The position numbers were made by a program, and so were the translations under genes. Below the pieces are notes generated by a model. The model saw nothing but the letters and a program-made list of their open reading frames with translations, did not search any database and had not been told where the DNA came from. DNA of 64,000 nt. Origin: an uncultured Pelagibacteraceae bacterium. GTDB lineage: Bacteria > Pseudomonadota > Alphaproteobacteria > Pelagibacterales > Pelagibacteraceae. Positions within the stretch are counted from its first letter, which is position 1, and the number at the start of each line of letters is the position of its first letter. The stretch lies in the NCBI GenBank assembly GCA_902570695.1, contig CACFZE010000001.1:124001-188000 (forward strand), written 5' to 3'. Below are positions 48,989 through 58,395 of the stretch, piece after piece.

Positions 48989-50062
48989 ATGAAAGAGTAT
49001 TCTATAGCATCAATTGCTGGTGACGGCATTGGTAAAGAAGTTGTACCTGAGGCACAAAAAATTTTAAAAGAAATTTCTCAGCAACATCAATTCAAATTAA
49101 AGATAGAGGATTATGATTTCGCATCATGTGATTATTATGAAAAGCATGGAAAAATGATGCCAGATGACTGGAAAGATAAATTAACTAAACATGATGCAAT
49201 TTTTTTTGGTGCGGTTGGCATGCCAGATAAATACCCTGACCATATTACGCTTTGGGGTTCATTATTAAAATTTAGAAGAGAGTTTGATCAATTTATTAAT
49301 TTGAGACCTGTAAAGCTTTTTGAAGGTGTCAATGCTCCATTAGCTAAAAAAAAACCCGGTGATATTGACATGATAATTGTTAGAGAAAATACTGAAGGAG
49401 AATACTCATCAGTCGGTGGAAGAATGTATCAGGGAACTGATAGAGAGGTTGTTATTCAAGAAACAGTAATGTCAAAATATGGAATAGATAGAGTTCAACA
49501 ATTTGCTTTTGAATTAGCTAAGAAAAGGAAAAGAAAAAAACTAACAAGTGCTACAAAATCAAATGGAATATCTATTACAATGCCTTATTGGGATGAAAGA
49601 TTTAATGAAAATAAAAAAAATTATCCTGATGTTGAAACTGATCAATACCATATCGATATATTAGCTGCTAGATTTGTTTTAAGTCCTGAACGCTTTGATG
49701 TGATAGTCGCATCAAACCTTTTTGGGGATATTCTATCTGATCTAGGACCAGCTTGTACTGGAACTATTGGAATTGCACCATCTGGAAATATTAATCCAAC
49801 AAATAAATACCCATCATTATTTGAACCTGTTCATGGATCTGCACCAGATATTGCGGGCCAAGGGATAGCCAATCCAGTGGGACAGATTTGGTCAGCTGCA
49901 ATGATGCTAGATTACTTGGGTGAAAAAGAAGCTTCTGATAGAATAGTAAAATCAATCGAATTAACTCTTAAAGATAAAGACAGTCGAACAAAAGATCTTC
50001 AAGGCTCTAGCAATACAGAACAGTGCTCAAAAAAAATTTTAGATAATCTTAGTTCAGTCTAA
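48989..50062 (+). CDS. Tartrate dehydrogenase / isopropylmalate-dehydrogenase family
   Basis: SIAGDGIGKEVVPEA, IIVRENTEGEYSSVGGRMYQG, NLFGDILSDLG. Confidence 0.85.
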   Translation: MKEYSIASIAGDGIGKEVVPEAQKILKEISQQHQFKLKIEDYDFASCDYYEKHGKMMPDDWKDKLTKHDAIFFGAVGMPDKYPDHITLWGSLLKFRREFDQFINLRPVKLFEGVNAPLAKKKPGDIDMIIVRENTEGEYSSVGGRMYQGTDREVVIQETVMSKYGIDRVQQFAFELAKKRKRKKLTSATKSNGISITMPYWDERFNENKKNYPDVETDQYHIDILAARFVLSPERFDVIVASNLFGDILSDLGPACTGTIGIAPSGNINPTNKYPSLFEPVHGSAPDIAGQGIANPVGQIWSAAMMLDYLGEKEASDRIVKSIELTLKDKDSRTKDLQGSSNTEQCSKKILDNLSSV

Positions 50063-50077
50063 AATTTAATCAAAATT

Positions 50078-50959
50078 ATGAATTTTCTTAAAAATAAGTC
50101 TATTACCAAAGTTATAATTTTATCTATATCTGGATTTTTTATTTTAGTTTGCCAAGATTCTACTGCAAAATATCTGGGAACATTAATGCCATTAAATCAA
50201 GTAATTTGGGGAAGATTTTTTTTTCACTTTGTGATTATTTTAATTTTATTCGCGATATTAAAACCTAAGTTAAACTTAAAAAGCAATTTTAAAATTAATA
50301 TTATTAGATCTATATTAATGGTTTTTGCTACTTTTTTTTTCATTCATTCTTTACAAAAATTTGACCTTGTCGATATCTATGTAGTTTTCTTCTCAGCTCC
50401 ATTAATAGTATCAATTTTAACGGCATTGTTTTTAAAAGATATTCTTTCATCTAAAGGTATAATTTTAATGTTATTAAGCTTCGGGTGTATAATTTATTCA
50501 ATGAGTCCTAGCATGAAAGTCTTAAGTTTAGACTTAATTTTTCCTTTGGTGCCACCAGTATGTTGGGCTTTATATCAATTTTTTACAAAATTTATTTCTG
50601 GTAATAATGATCCTTTAGTGGCGTTATTTTATGCTGCTGTTGTTGGGGCCATTGTTTTCTCTATTTATGTAATGTTAGACTGGACACCTATTGAGAATAA
50701 AAAGTTATGGATTTGGTTAGTATTTCTAGGTGTATTAGGTTTTTCTAGCCACCTTTTAATTATATTTGCAATTCAGCTATCAAATTTATCTTTTGTTACT
50801 AATTTTCAATATTCACAACTAATTTGGTCAACATTAATCAATTTTTATATATTTGGAGTACCTTTTGATTTTAATAAAACTTTTGGAGTTATTGGAATTA
50901 TAGTTTTTGGAGTTTTATTTGTTCAAGCTGAAAGTAGAAAAAAGAAAATTAGTTCTTAA
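50078..50959 (+). CDS. DMT (EamA) family transporter
   Basis: 10-TM EamA-like repeat pattern. Confidence 0.85.
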   Translation: MNFLKNKSITKVIILSISGFFILVCQDSTAKYLGTLMPLNQVIWGRFFFHFVIILILFAILKPKLNLKSNFKINIIRSILMVFATFFFIHSLQKFDLVDIYVVFFSAPLIVSILTALFLKDILSSKGIILMLLSFGCIIYSMSPSMKVLSLDLIFPLVPPVCWALYQFFTKFISGNNDPLVALFYAAVVGAIVFSIYVMLDWTPIENKKLWIWLVFLGVLGFSSHLLIIFAIQLSNLSFVTNFQYSQLIWSTLINFYIFGVPFDFNKTFGVIGIIVFGVLFVQAESRKKKISS

Positions 50960-53387
50960 AATCTTTATTATTTAAAGGTTTTTCTAATACTTCAACTGGA
51001 TATTTTTGTTTTTCAATTTCAATATATATATTTTTATCTTTTAATGTTTCAACTGTATTTCCAGAATTGACATATCCAAAAGAAAGATTTTTATCATAAC
51101 AAAAAGAATAATTTCCTGAAGTTGTTCTACCAATAATTTCGTCATCCATATAAATAGGTTCTTCATGTAGTAAAAGAGGTTCACCAGGTTTGCTGTCTTT
51201 AAGAGTAAACATCATCATTCTCTTATCTAATTTTTGGTCTTTAATTTTTAATAGAGCATCTTTTCCAATAAAGTTTACATTTTTCTTATAACTAATTGCA
51301 AATTTTAAACCTGCTTGATACTGATTTTCCTCAGGTGAAATATCATGTCCCCAGTGAACAAATCCACTTTCCATTCTCATAATATCCATTGCATGCATTC
51401 CACAATGAGATAGTTCAAAATTTTTACCTTCTTCAATCAGAATTTCATATAAATCCTTGGCTAAACTTGAGTCAACGTAAAGCTCAAATCCTAATTCACC
51501 AACGTAAGAAAGTCGTTGAGCCCAAACTTTAACACCATTTATCATTATGAACTTTCCAGTTCCAAACTTAAATTTATCGTTACTAAAATCATCATTGCTT
51601 ATTTTCGAAATCATTTCTCTACTCTTTGGACCAAATAGTCCTAGACAACAAATATCTTCTGTTACATCGTTAAAAGATACGTCTTCATCTAAATACTTTA
51701 AGATATGGTATTTATCGTGTTCTCTTGTAGCCGCAGAGCTTACAACTCTAAAAAAGTTTTTATCCATACATACAACAGTTAAATCTGTTTCTATTCCTCC
51801 ATCTTCATTTAGCATATGAGTGTAAGTTGTTTTTCCAATTTCATTTTTAATATTTGCAGTACATAACTTTTGTAATTCTTGATGAGTTTTTTCACCTTTC
51901 AAATCAAATTTTGAAAATGTTGAAAAATCAAATAGACCAACATTTTTTCTTGCATTTAAAGTTTCGTGTTTTGCTGATGGATACCAATTTTGATAATTAA
52001 AACTATATTCGTATTTAGGCTCCTTATCATTCAACGAATACCACATTGGTCTTTCAAATCCTCCAGCGACACCGAAACAAGCTCCAGCATTTTTTAATTC
52101 CTCATGGTAAGGTAAAAGCTTTTGATTTCTTGATGTATTGTGCTGTTTAAATGGCCAATGCATTCCATACAAATCACCAAGAGTTTCTGTTACCCTTTCC
52201 ATAATAAAGTTTTTTGAAGAGTGGAATTTTTGAAACCTTTTAATATCTAATGAAAATAAATCCTCATTTATATGTCCATTCATCATCCATTCGGCTGTAA
52301 CTCTACCCGCTCCTCCAGAGCTAGCAATTCCGATGCTATTAAAGCCACAACAAGTGTAAAGGTTTTTAACTTCAGGAGTTTCTCCTAATAAGTATTGTGT
52401 ATCTGGAGTAAAAGATTCTGGGCCTGAGAAAAATTTTCTAATTCCTGCGCTCTCTAACATTGGTAATCTATGAAATGACTTTTCTAAATACGGTTCAAAA
52501 TGATCAAAATCATCAGGAAGTTCGCCAAAAGAAAAATCATCAGGCACTCTTCCAGTCTCCTTGAATGCTGGTTTTGCATTTGGTTCAAAAATTCCAACAA
52601 GCATTTTCCCTGCATCTTCTTTCAAATATAAACAAGCGTTATAGTCTCTTAAAACAGGAAGATTTTGTGGTAAATCTTTCATTGGCTCAGTGATTATATA
52701 AAAATGTTCATTTGGGTATAAAGGAACACTAACATTAATTTCTTCGCCTAGTTGTCTAGACCACATTCCTGTAGCCATAACTACATACTCACAATCTATA
52801 ATACCTTTTTCTGTTTCTACTCCACTTATTCTTGAATTCTTTGTAAGTATTTTTTTTACTGGAGTTTTTTCAAAAATTTGAGCACCTTCCATTCTTGCAG
52901 CTTTTGCAAGAACATTAGTAACTCCAACCGGATCTGCTTGTCCATCTTTTGGCATGTAAACACCACCTACAAGATCTTCACTATGTATCACTGGATATAA
53001 TTCTTTTAGTCTTTTGTGATCTAAAACTTCTACTTCAACATCAGACAATTGAGCAGTAGTTGCTTGTCTTAGCAATTCTTGCATTCTTTCTTTAGTAGAT
53101 GCAACTGTAATTGCACCATTTTGCTTCATCCCGGTTGATAATCCTGTAGTCTTTTCTAATTCTTTATAAAGATCTAAAGAGTATTTTCTAATTTTGGTAA
53201 TTGTAGATGATGCACCTAATTGACCTAGAAGACCTGCTGCGTGCCAAGTAGTTCCTGATGTTAATTGATCTCTTTCAAGTAATATTACATCTTTCCAACC
53301 AAATTTAGCTAAATGATAAGCGCAAGATGTTCCCGCAACACCTCCGCCTATAACTACTACTTTAGTACTTTTTGGTAACTCCTTCAT
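50949..53387 (-). CDS. FAD-dependent oxidoreductase with GcvT C-terminus (dimethylglycine/sarcosine dehydrogenase-like)
   Basis: VVVIGGGVAGTSCAYHLAKFGWKDVILLERDQLTSGTTWHAAGL; GcvT-like GELGFELYV. Confidence 0.9.
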   Translation of the reverse strand: MKELPKSTKVVVIGGGVAGTSCAYHLAKFGWKDVILLERDQLTSGTTWHAAGLLGQLGASSTITKIRKYSLDLYKELEKTTGLSTGMKQNGAITVASTKERMQELLRQATTAQLSDVEVEVLDHKRLKELYPVIHSEDLVGGVYMPKDGQADPVGVTNVLAKAARMEGAQIFEKTPVKKILTKNSRISGVETEKGIIDCEYVVMATGMWSRQLGEEINVSVPLYPNEHFYIITEPMKDLPQNLPVLRDYNACLYLKEDAGKMLVGIFEPNAKPAFKETGRVPDDFSFGELPDDFDHFEPYLEKSFHRLPMLESAGIRKFFSGPESFTPDTQYLLGETPEVKNLYTCCGFNSIGIASSGGAGRVTAEWMMNGHINEDLFSLDIKRFQKFHSSKNFIMERVTETLGDLYGMHWPFKQHNTSRNQKLLPYHEELKNAGACFGVAGGFERPMWYSLNDKEPKYEYSFNYQNWYPSAKHETLNARKNVGLFDFSTFSKFDLKGEKTHQELQKLCTANIKNEIGKTTYTHMLNEDGGIETDLTVVCMDKNFFRVVSSAATREHDKYHILKYLDEDVSFNDVTEDICCLGLFGPKSREMISKISNDDFSNDKFKFGTGKFIMINGVKVWAQRLSYVGELGFELYVDSSLAKDLYEILIEEGKNFELSHCGMHAMDIMRMESGFVHWGHDISPEENQYQAGLKFAISYKKNVNFIGKDALLKIKDQKLDKRMMMFTLKDSKPGEPLLLHEEPIYMDDEIIGRTTSGNYSFCYDKNLSFGYVNSGNTVETLKDKNIYIEIEKQKYPVEVLEKPLNNKDFKN

Positions 53388-53413
53388 ACTTAAAGTGATT
53401 TATACAATTAAAT

Positions 53414-54469
53414 TTAAAAGCAGACAATATGATCGATATGGATGGGTCTTTTTATACCAAATTTTTCATCAACTTCATGTTGATGAATATGATGGGAATG
53501 CACAAAAACTGGTATTAATTTATTACTTAATGTTTTTAATGTATAAATAAAATTTGATCCTCTGAATTTTCTATCTACTACTTCAAGTTTAAGATTACTT
53601 GCATCATCATGTTGTAAGTCTTCTGGCTGTATTAATAGTTTTACTTTAGACCCTATTGGGAACGGTCTAGCAAAATTTCCAGTTATTGTTCCTAAATCTT
53701 CATTTTCAAGACTTTTCGGACTGGTAACTTCTGCTGGTATTAATGTACCTCTATTTAAAAAATTAACTACTTCTACTGAATTTGGTAAATGGTAAACATT
53801 ATATGGATCATCATATTGCTTTAATTCACCATCTAATATTATTCCACATTTACTGCCTAGATAAAAAGCTTCATAAGAATCGTGTGTTACAATTATTGTA
53901 GTTATTTTTGAATTTGTTAAAATTTGTTTTAATTCAACTTGAATTTCCTCCTTAAAACTTTGATCTACATTAGATAATGGCTCATCAAGCATTAATAAAT
54001 CAGGTTGAGAAACTAAAGATCTTGCTAGAGATGCTCTTTGGGCTTCGCCAGCACTTATCTCATGCGGAAATTTATTTAATATTTTGTTTAAGTTTAAAAA
54101 ATTAATTACTTCTTTAGTTTGTATTTTTTTATCATCTTTCACTCTATCTGAGCCAAGATTAATATTTTTTTCTATATTGTAATGAGGAAATAAACTGTTC
54201 TCTTGAAATGATAGAGCAATGTTACGGTTTTCTGGCTCAATATGAATATTTTCAGAAGAGATTGTTCTGCCTTTCAGATTAATTTTACCTTTATTAATTT
54301 TTTCTAAACCCGCAATGGTTCTTAATATTGTGGTTTTACCTATGCCAGAGGGACCAAGTAAACATACTATTTCACCTTCATTTTCAATATTTAAAGTAAC
54401 ATTATTAACTTTGTTTTTCCCACCTGCAGTAAAGGAAACATTATCAATTTCAAAAAAATTATCAGCCAT
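53414..54469 (-). CDS. fbpC: Iron(III) ABC transporter ATP-binding protein
   Basis: Walker A GPSGIGKTT, signature SAGEAQRASLARSL, Walker B LLMLDEP. Confidence 0.9.
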   Translation of the reverse strand: MADNFFEIDNVSFTAGGKNKVNNVTLNIENEGEIVCLLGPSGIGKTTILRTIAGLEKINKGKINLKGRTISSENIHIEPENRNIALSFQENSLFPHYNIEKNINLGSDRVKDDKKIQTKEVINFLNLNKILNKFPHEISAGEAQRASLARSLVSQPDLLMLDEPLSNVDQSFKEEIQVELKQILTNSKITTIIVTHDSYEAFYLGSKCGIILDGELKQYDDPYNVYHLPNSVEVVNFLNRGTLIPAEVTSPKSLENEDLGTITGNFARPFPIGSKVKLLIQPEDLQHDDASNLKLEVVDRKFRGSNFIYTLKTLSNKLIPVFVHSHHIHQHEVDEKFGIKRPIHIDHIVCF

Positions 54470-56079
54470 TAGTCTTTCAAAATAAATTTAGATGTGATCA
54501 AAATAAATGTACTTGCAATCAATATCAAGAATAATGATGGAACTGCTGCTGCTTCTAAAAGATCTTGAGATGCGAATATATATGCTGTTGTAGCGAATGT
54601 TTCAAAGTTAAATGGTCTCAATATCAAAGTTATAGGTAATTCTTTTATTACTTCTATAGTAATCAATATCCCTATAAGAAAAACAGAATTTTTTAAATAA
54701 GGAACATGAATTCCTAAAAAAGTTTTTATTTTCGAGTAACCAAGAAGATAAGAACTTTCATCAATTGACCTATTTATTCTTTCATAACCAGTTTTCAAAC
54801 CGTTATAAGCTAATGAATAAAATCTGATAAAATAAACTATTACTAAACCAAAAATAGATCCTATAAATACTCTCTTTATAGAATTAAATTCAAAGGCTTT
54901 TATAAAAGTATTATCAAACCAAGCAATAAAAGTGATGAATGCTACAGCTAAAATCACACCAGGGATTGCATAACCAGTAATAGAAAATGTTGTAAGATAA
55001 TTTAAGAATTTACTTTTAGTTACTCTGTTTCCATAATTTGAAATAAATGAAAAAATTACTAGAACAACACTTGATAAAAATACCAAGTAAATTGTGTTTA
55101 TAAATAATTGAAAAGTATTTAAATCAAATAAATTTTTTGGAAAAATTATTGTCCAATACAACATTTGTAAAACAGGGAATAAAAAGCTGACTAAAAAAAC
55201 TAAAAAACAAAATCCGAATGCTAAAGATCCTTTTGAAAAGTTTAATTTAATTTTCTTCTTTTCTTTAATTCCTCCCTTAACTGGAGAGTGATATTGAGCT
55301 TTTTTTCTTGAGATATTCTCAATAAAAAAAAGTCCTAATATAAATAATAGCAAAAAAAATGAGAGCTGATTTGCAAAAGCTAAATCATCAAAAGATATCC
55401 ATGAATCATATATTCCAGTAGTAAGAGTTGCTATTCCAAAAAATGATACTGCTCCAAAATCTGATAATGTTTCCATAGCAACTAATGCTAAACCCGCAAC
55501 TATAGCTGGTCTTGCAGATGGTAAAATGATTTTAAAGAAAGATTTATATTTTGAAAAACCTAGATTTTGTCCTAATTCTATTAAATTTTGAGACTGATAA
55601 TGAAAAGATGCTCTAGTTAAAACGTAAACATATCCAAATAGTGAAAAAGAAATAGATAAAATAGCACCAAACATACCATCAAATTTTGGAATGGATTGAT
55701 TATATTCACCAGGTCCAAATAAAGATTTCAATATTGAGTATAATGTTCCAAAGTTTTCAAAAAAAGCAGTTAATGAATAAGCATAAATGTAAGCAGGTAC
55801 TGCAAAAGATAATATTAAAGCCCATTTAAAAAATTTAACACCTGGAAAATCATAAAATGAAACTACATATGCACTGCCAACACCTAAGAATAATGTAAGA
55901 ACTAAAACTCCTAAAAGTAATATTAAGGAATTATAAATATATTCAATTAAAAATGTATTTTTTAAAATATCAAAGTAATTAGTTGTTTCCTGGAAGAAAC
56001 TTGCAAACACAGTTAAAATTGGAATTGCAACAACAAATGAAACTAAAAATGAAGAAAGGTACCAGGAATTAAATTTCAT
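54469..56079 (-). CDS. fbpB: Iron(III) ABC transporter permease
   Basis: Two fused permease domains with EAA-like loops; between fbpC and fbpA. Confidence 0.9.
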   Translation of the reverse strand: MKFNSWYLSSFLVSFVVAIPILTVFASFFQETTNYFDILKNTFLIEYIYNSLILLLGVLVLTLFLGVGSAYVVSFYDFPGVKFFKWALILSFAVPAYIYAYSLTAFFENFGTLYSILKSLFGPGEYNQSIPKFDGMFGAILSISFSLFGYVYVLTRASFHYQSQNLIELGQNLGFSKYKSFFKIILPSARPAIVAGLALVAMETLSDFGAVSFFGIATLTTGIYDSWISFDDLAFANQLSFFLLLFILGLFFIENISRKKAQYHSPVKGGIKEKKKIKLNFSKGSLAFGFCFLVFLVSFLFPVLQMLYWTIIFPKNLFDLNTFQLFINTIYLVFLSSVVLVIFSFISNYGNRVTKSKFLNYLTTFSITGYAIPGVILAVAFITFIAWFDNTFIKAFEFNSIKRVFIGSIFGLVIVYFIRFYSLAYNGLKTGYERINRSIDESSYLLGYSKIKTFLGIHVPYLKNSVFLIGILITIEVIKELPITLILRPFNFETFATTAYIFASQDLLEAAAVPSLFLILIASTFILITSKFILKD

Positions 56080-56115
56080 ATATTATAATCCGCCTTATAA
56101 TCATGAAAATCAAAA

Positions 56116-56149
56116 GTGCCCATGGCTTAGGAGACCAAACCATAGGCAC
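56116..56149 (-). other. 10-bp stem-loop between the fbpA/ORF57 and fbpB genes
   Basis: Minus strand GTGCCTATGG-TTTGGTCTCCTAAG-CCATGGGCAC, one G.U wobble. Confidence 0.75.
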
Positions 56150-56162
56150 AAACTTTAGAAAA

Positions 56163-56336
56163 TCAAAAATTAAATACTTTTAGGATATGCGGAACCTCCT
56201 TAGTTTTAATTTCAGACAATTTTCTATTATTTACACGTTTATTGATTTTTTCACACTCCGACGCACATGCAGGACAGGCTTTGGAAGATTTATTATAATC
56301 AACTTCCGTAGTAAATTTTTTTTTAACAGCTATCAT
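56163..56336 (-). CDS. 57-aa Cys-motif ORF (CPACASEC) immediately after fbpA (not in supplied track)
   Basis: MIAVKKKFTTEVDYNKSSKACPACASECEKINKRVNNRKLSEIKTKEVPHILKVFNF*; ATG abuts the fbpA stop. Confidence 0.6.
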   Translation of the reverse strand: MIAVKKKFTTEVDYNKSSKACPACASECEKINKRVNNRKLSEIKTKEVPHILKVFNF

Positions 56337-57359
56337 TTACTTCCAACCTGCAGCCAACATTACTTCTAATGCATCTGCTTGTTTTGCACCGTATGACTTT
56401 ACACTTGTTTTAGTATCCATTACAAAGTTCATCTCTTTGCCTGGAACTAAATCATTAGGTGTTACACCACCGATCATTGGATACTCAAAAGTATTATTTA
56501 CAATGTGATTTTGAGCCTCTGTTGATAATAAAAACTCAACTAATTTTACAGCATTAGCTTTGTTTGGTGCATATTTAAGCATTCCAGCTCCACTAATATT
56601 AATGTGCGTTCCTCTATCTTGTTGATTAGGGAAAAAAGGCATTACTTTTTTTGCTGCTTCTTGTTGTTCAGCACCTTTTTTTCCAGATAACATCAATGCA
56701 TGATAGTATGTATTTGCAACAGCAATATCAGCTTCTCCAGCTGCAACAGCCATGATTTGAGCACGGTCGTTACCTTTTGGAGTTCTTGCCATGTTTGCCA
56801 CAACAGCTTTAGACCATTCTGCAGTTTTTGCTTTACCATTATTCTTAACAAGTGAAGCAACTAAAGATTGGTTATAAATGTTGTTAGATTTTCTAATTAC
56901 TAATCTACCTTTCCATTTTGGATCAGCTAGACCTTCGTAAGTCATGCCATTTAGTTCATTTGCATTTACTCTTTCAGGTGAATAATAAATTATTCTTGCT
57001 CTCTTAGCTATTCCAGTCCATTTAGCAGATCTAAATTGTGCAGGTACAGCATCCTTAATAGCTTTTGACCAACCAGCGTTTTGCATCATGCCTTTAGCTG
57101 CAAATGCACCTAATCTTCCAGCATCAGCTGTGATGTATAAATCTCCAACACAGTCTACTCCCTCTTCTGTAATTCTTTTTTGCAGGGCTTTATCTTTACC
57201 TGATACTACGTTTACTTTAATTCCTGTTGCTGCTGTGAACTTTTCATATAATTGAATGTCAGAATCATAGTGTCTTGCACTAAAAATATTGACCTCAGCT
57301 GCAATCGTAAAACTTGAAATTAAAGCAAAAAACAATGAAATTATTGTTAATTTTCTCAT
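56337..57359 (-). CDS. fbpA: Iron(III) ABC transporter substrate-binding protein (start reset to MRKLTIISLF at 57359)
   Basis: Signal peptide; EVNIFSARHYDSDIQLYEKFTAATGIKVNVV; FbpA-like. Confidence 0.92.
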   Translation of the reverse strand: MRKLTIISLFFALISSFTIAAEVNIFSARHYDSDIQLYEKFTAATGIKVNVVSGKDKALQKRITEEGVDCVGDLYITADAGRLGAFAAKGMMQNAGWSKAIKDAVPAQFRSAKWTGIAKRARIIYYSPERVNANELNGMTYEGLADPKWKGRLVIRKSNNIYNQSLVASLVKNNGKAKTAEWSKAVVANMARTPKGNDRAQIMAVAAGEADIAVANTYYHALMLSGKKGAEQQEAAKKVMPFFPNQQDRGTHINISGAGMLKYAPNKANAVKLVEFLLSTEAQNHIVNNTFEYPMIGGVTPNDLVPGKEMNFVMDTKTSVKSYGAKQADALEVMLAAGWK

Positions 57360-57412
57360 TCTACTCCTTAAATTTATATTTATATTAAACGTTTTTTGTC
57401 CTGCAATGCGGA

Positions 57413-57478
57413 TGATAACTATTCTCAATGAAAATGATAATCAATTGCAATATTGTCGCAATTGATAATCAATCGCAA
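57413..57478 (-). promoter_or_regulatory. Cluster of three Fur-like boxes upstream of fbpA
   Basis: TGATAACTATTCTCA (57413-57427), TGATAATCAATTGCAA (57435-57450), TGATAATCAATCGCAA (57463-57478). Confidence 0.65.
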
Positions 57479-57504
57479 TTAGTGCAGTTTTTTGGAAAAT
57501 TTTA

Positions 57505-58395
57505 TTAAAATTCCCACTCGGAAATTTTACTGTAAAGGAAGTTTCTAAAAGCTTGAACTCTAGCAACATTTTTAAGTGATTGAGGATATACAAAGTGTGC
57601 TTCTGTAGTTGGACCTTGAACGCTAGGTAATACTTTTACTATATTTGGTTGTTTGACAGTTAAATAATCTGGTATTGCAGCTAATCCTACACCGCTTTGA
57701 ACGGCTAATAGTAAACCATAAACACTGTTCACTCTCATTACAGTTTTTCTTTTTTTATTATCTTTCATTCCAAGTTTTAATGCCCAATCTGGATTATAAA
57801 CTGGAGATGGAGCTCCTCTACCAAATGAAATAAAGTTGTGCTTATTTAAGTCATTAATTGTCTTAGGATATCCATGTTTTTCTAGGTATTTTGGTGATCC
57901 ATAGATATGATAGTTGATATCAATCAGCTTTTTTTGAATATAGTTTAGCTGTTTTGGTCTTCTCATAAATATACCAATATCCGCTTGTCTCGTACTTAAA
58001 TCTAGTTCTCTATCATCAAATATCAGTTCAACCTCAATTTCAGGATTAAGTTGCATAAATTCTTGGATTCTTGGTGTTAACCAGGTTGTTCCAAAACTAA
58101 CTACTGTTGTTACTGACAGTTTTCCAGAAGGTTTGTGTTTTTTATCTCCTAAAGTTGTTTCTACCTCTTTTAATTTAGAGATAACTTCATGTGCTGTTTT
58201 AAATACATATTCGCCATTTTCAGTTAGTGTTAAACCTCTAGCATGACGTTCAAATAATTTAACTTTTAAATCTTCCTCTAAAGATTGAATTTGTCTACTA
58301 ATTGCAGATTGGCTAAGGTTTAGAATAACAGTTGCGCTTGTAAAACTTCCTGCCTCAGCAACTGCATGAAATATCTTTAATTTATCCCAATCCAT
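57505..58395 (-). CDS. LysR family transcriptional regulator
   Basis: MDWDKLKIFHAVAEAGSFTSATVILNLSQSAISRQIQSLEEDL. Confidence 0.93.
   Translation of the reverse strand: MDWDKLKIFHAVAEAGSFTSATVILNLSQSAISRQIQSLEEDLKVKLFERHARGLTLTENGEYVFKTAHEVISKLKEVETTLGDKKHKPSGKLSVTTVVSFGTTWLTPRIQEFMQLNPEIEVELIFDDRELDLSTRQADIGIFMRRPKQLNYIQKKLIDINYHIYGSPKYLEKHGYPKTINDLNKHNFISFGRGAPSPVYNPDWALKLGMKDNKKRKTVMRVNSVYGLLLAVQSGVGLAAIPDYLTVKQPNIVKVLPSVQGPTTEAHFVYPQSLKNVARVQAFRNFLYSKISEWEF

Noticed and set aside
48989-50062. leuB (3-isopropylmalate dehydrogenase) assignment
   Set aside because: Motifs such as ITLWGSLLKFRREFDQFINLRPVKLFEGV and the genomic context fit the tartrate/D-malate dehydrogenase branch better.
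56116-56149. tRNA-Arg(CCU) remnant (TTGGTCTCCTAAGCCA looks like an anticodon arm)
   Set aside because: No acceptor, D-arm or TTCRA T-arm on either side; the extended 10-bp outer stem fits a simple hairpin better.
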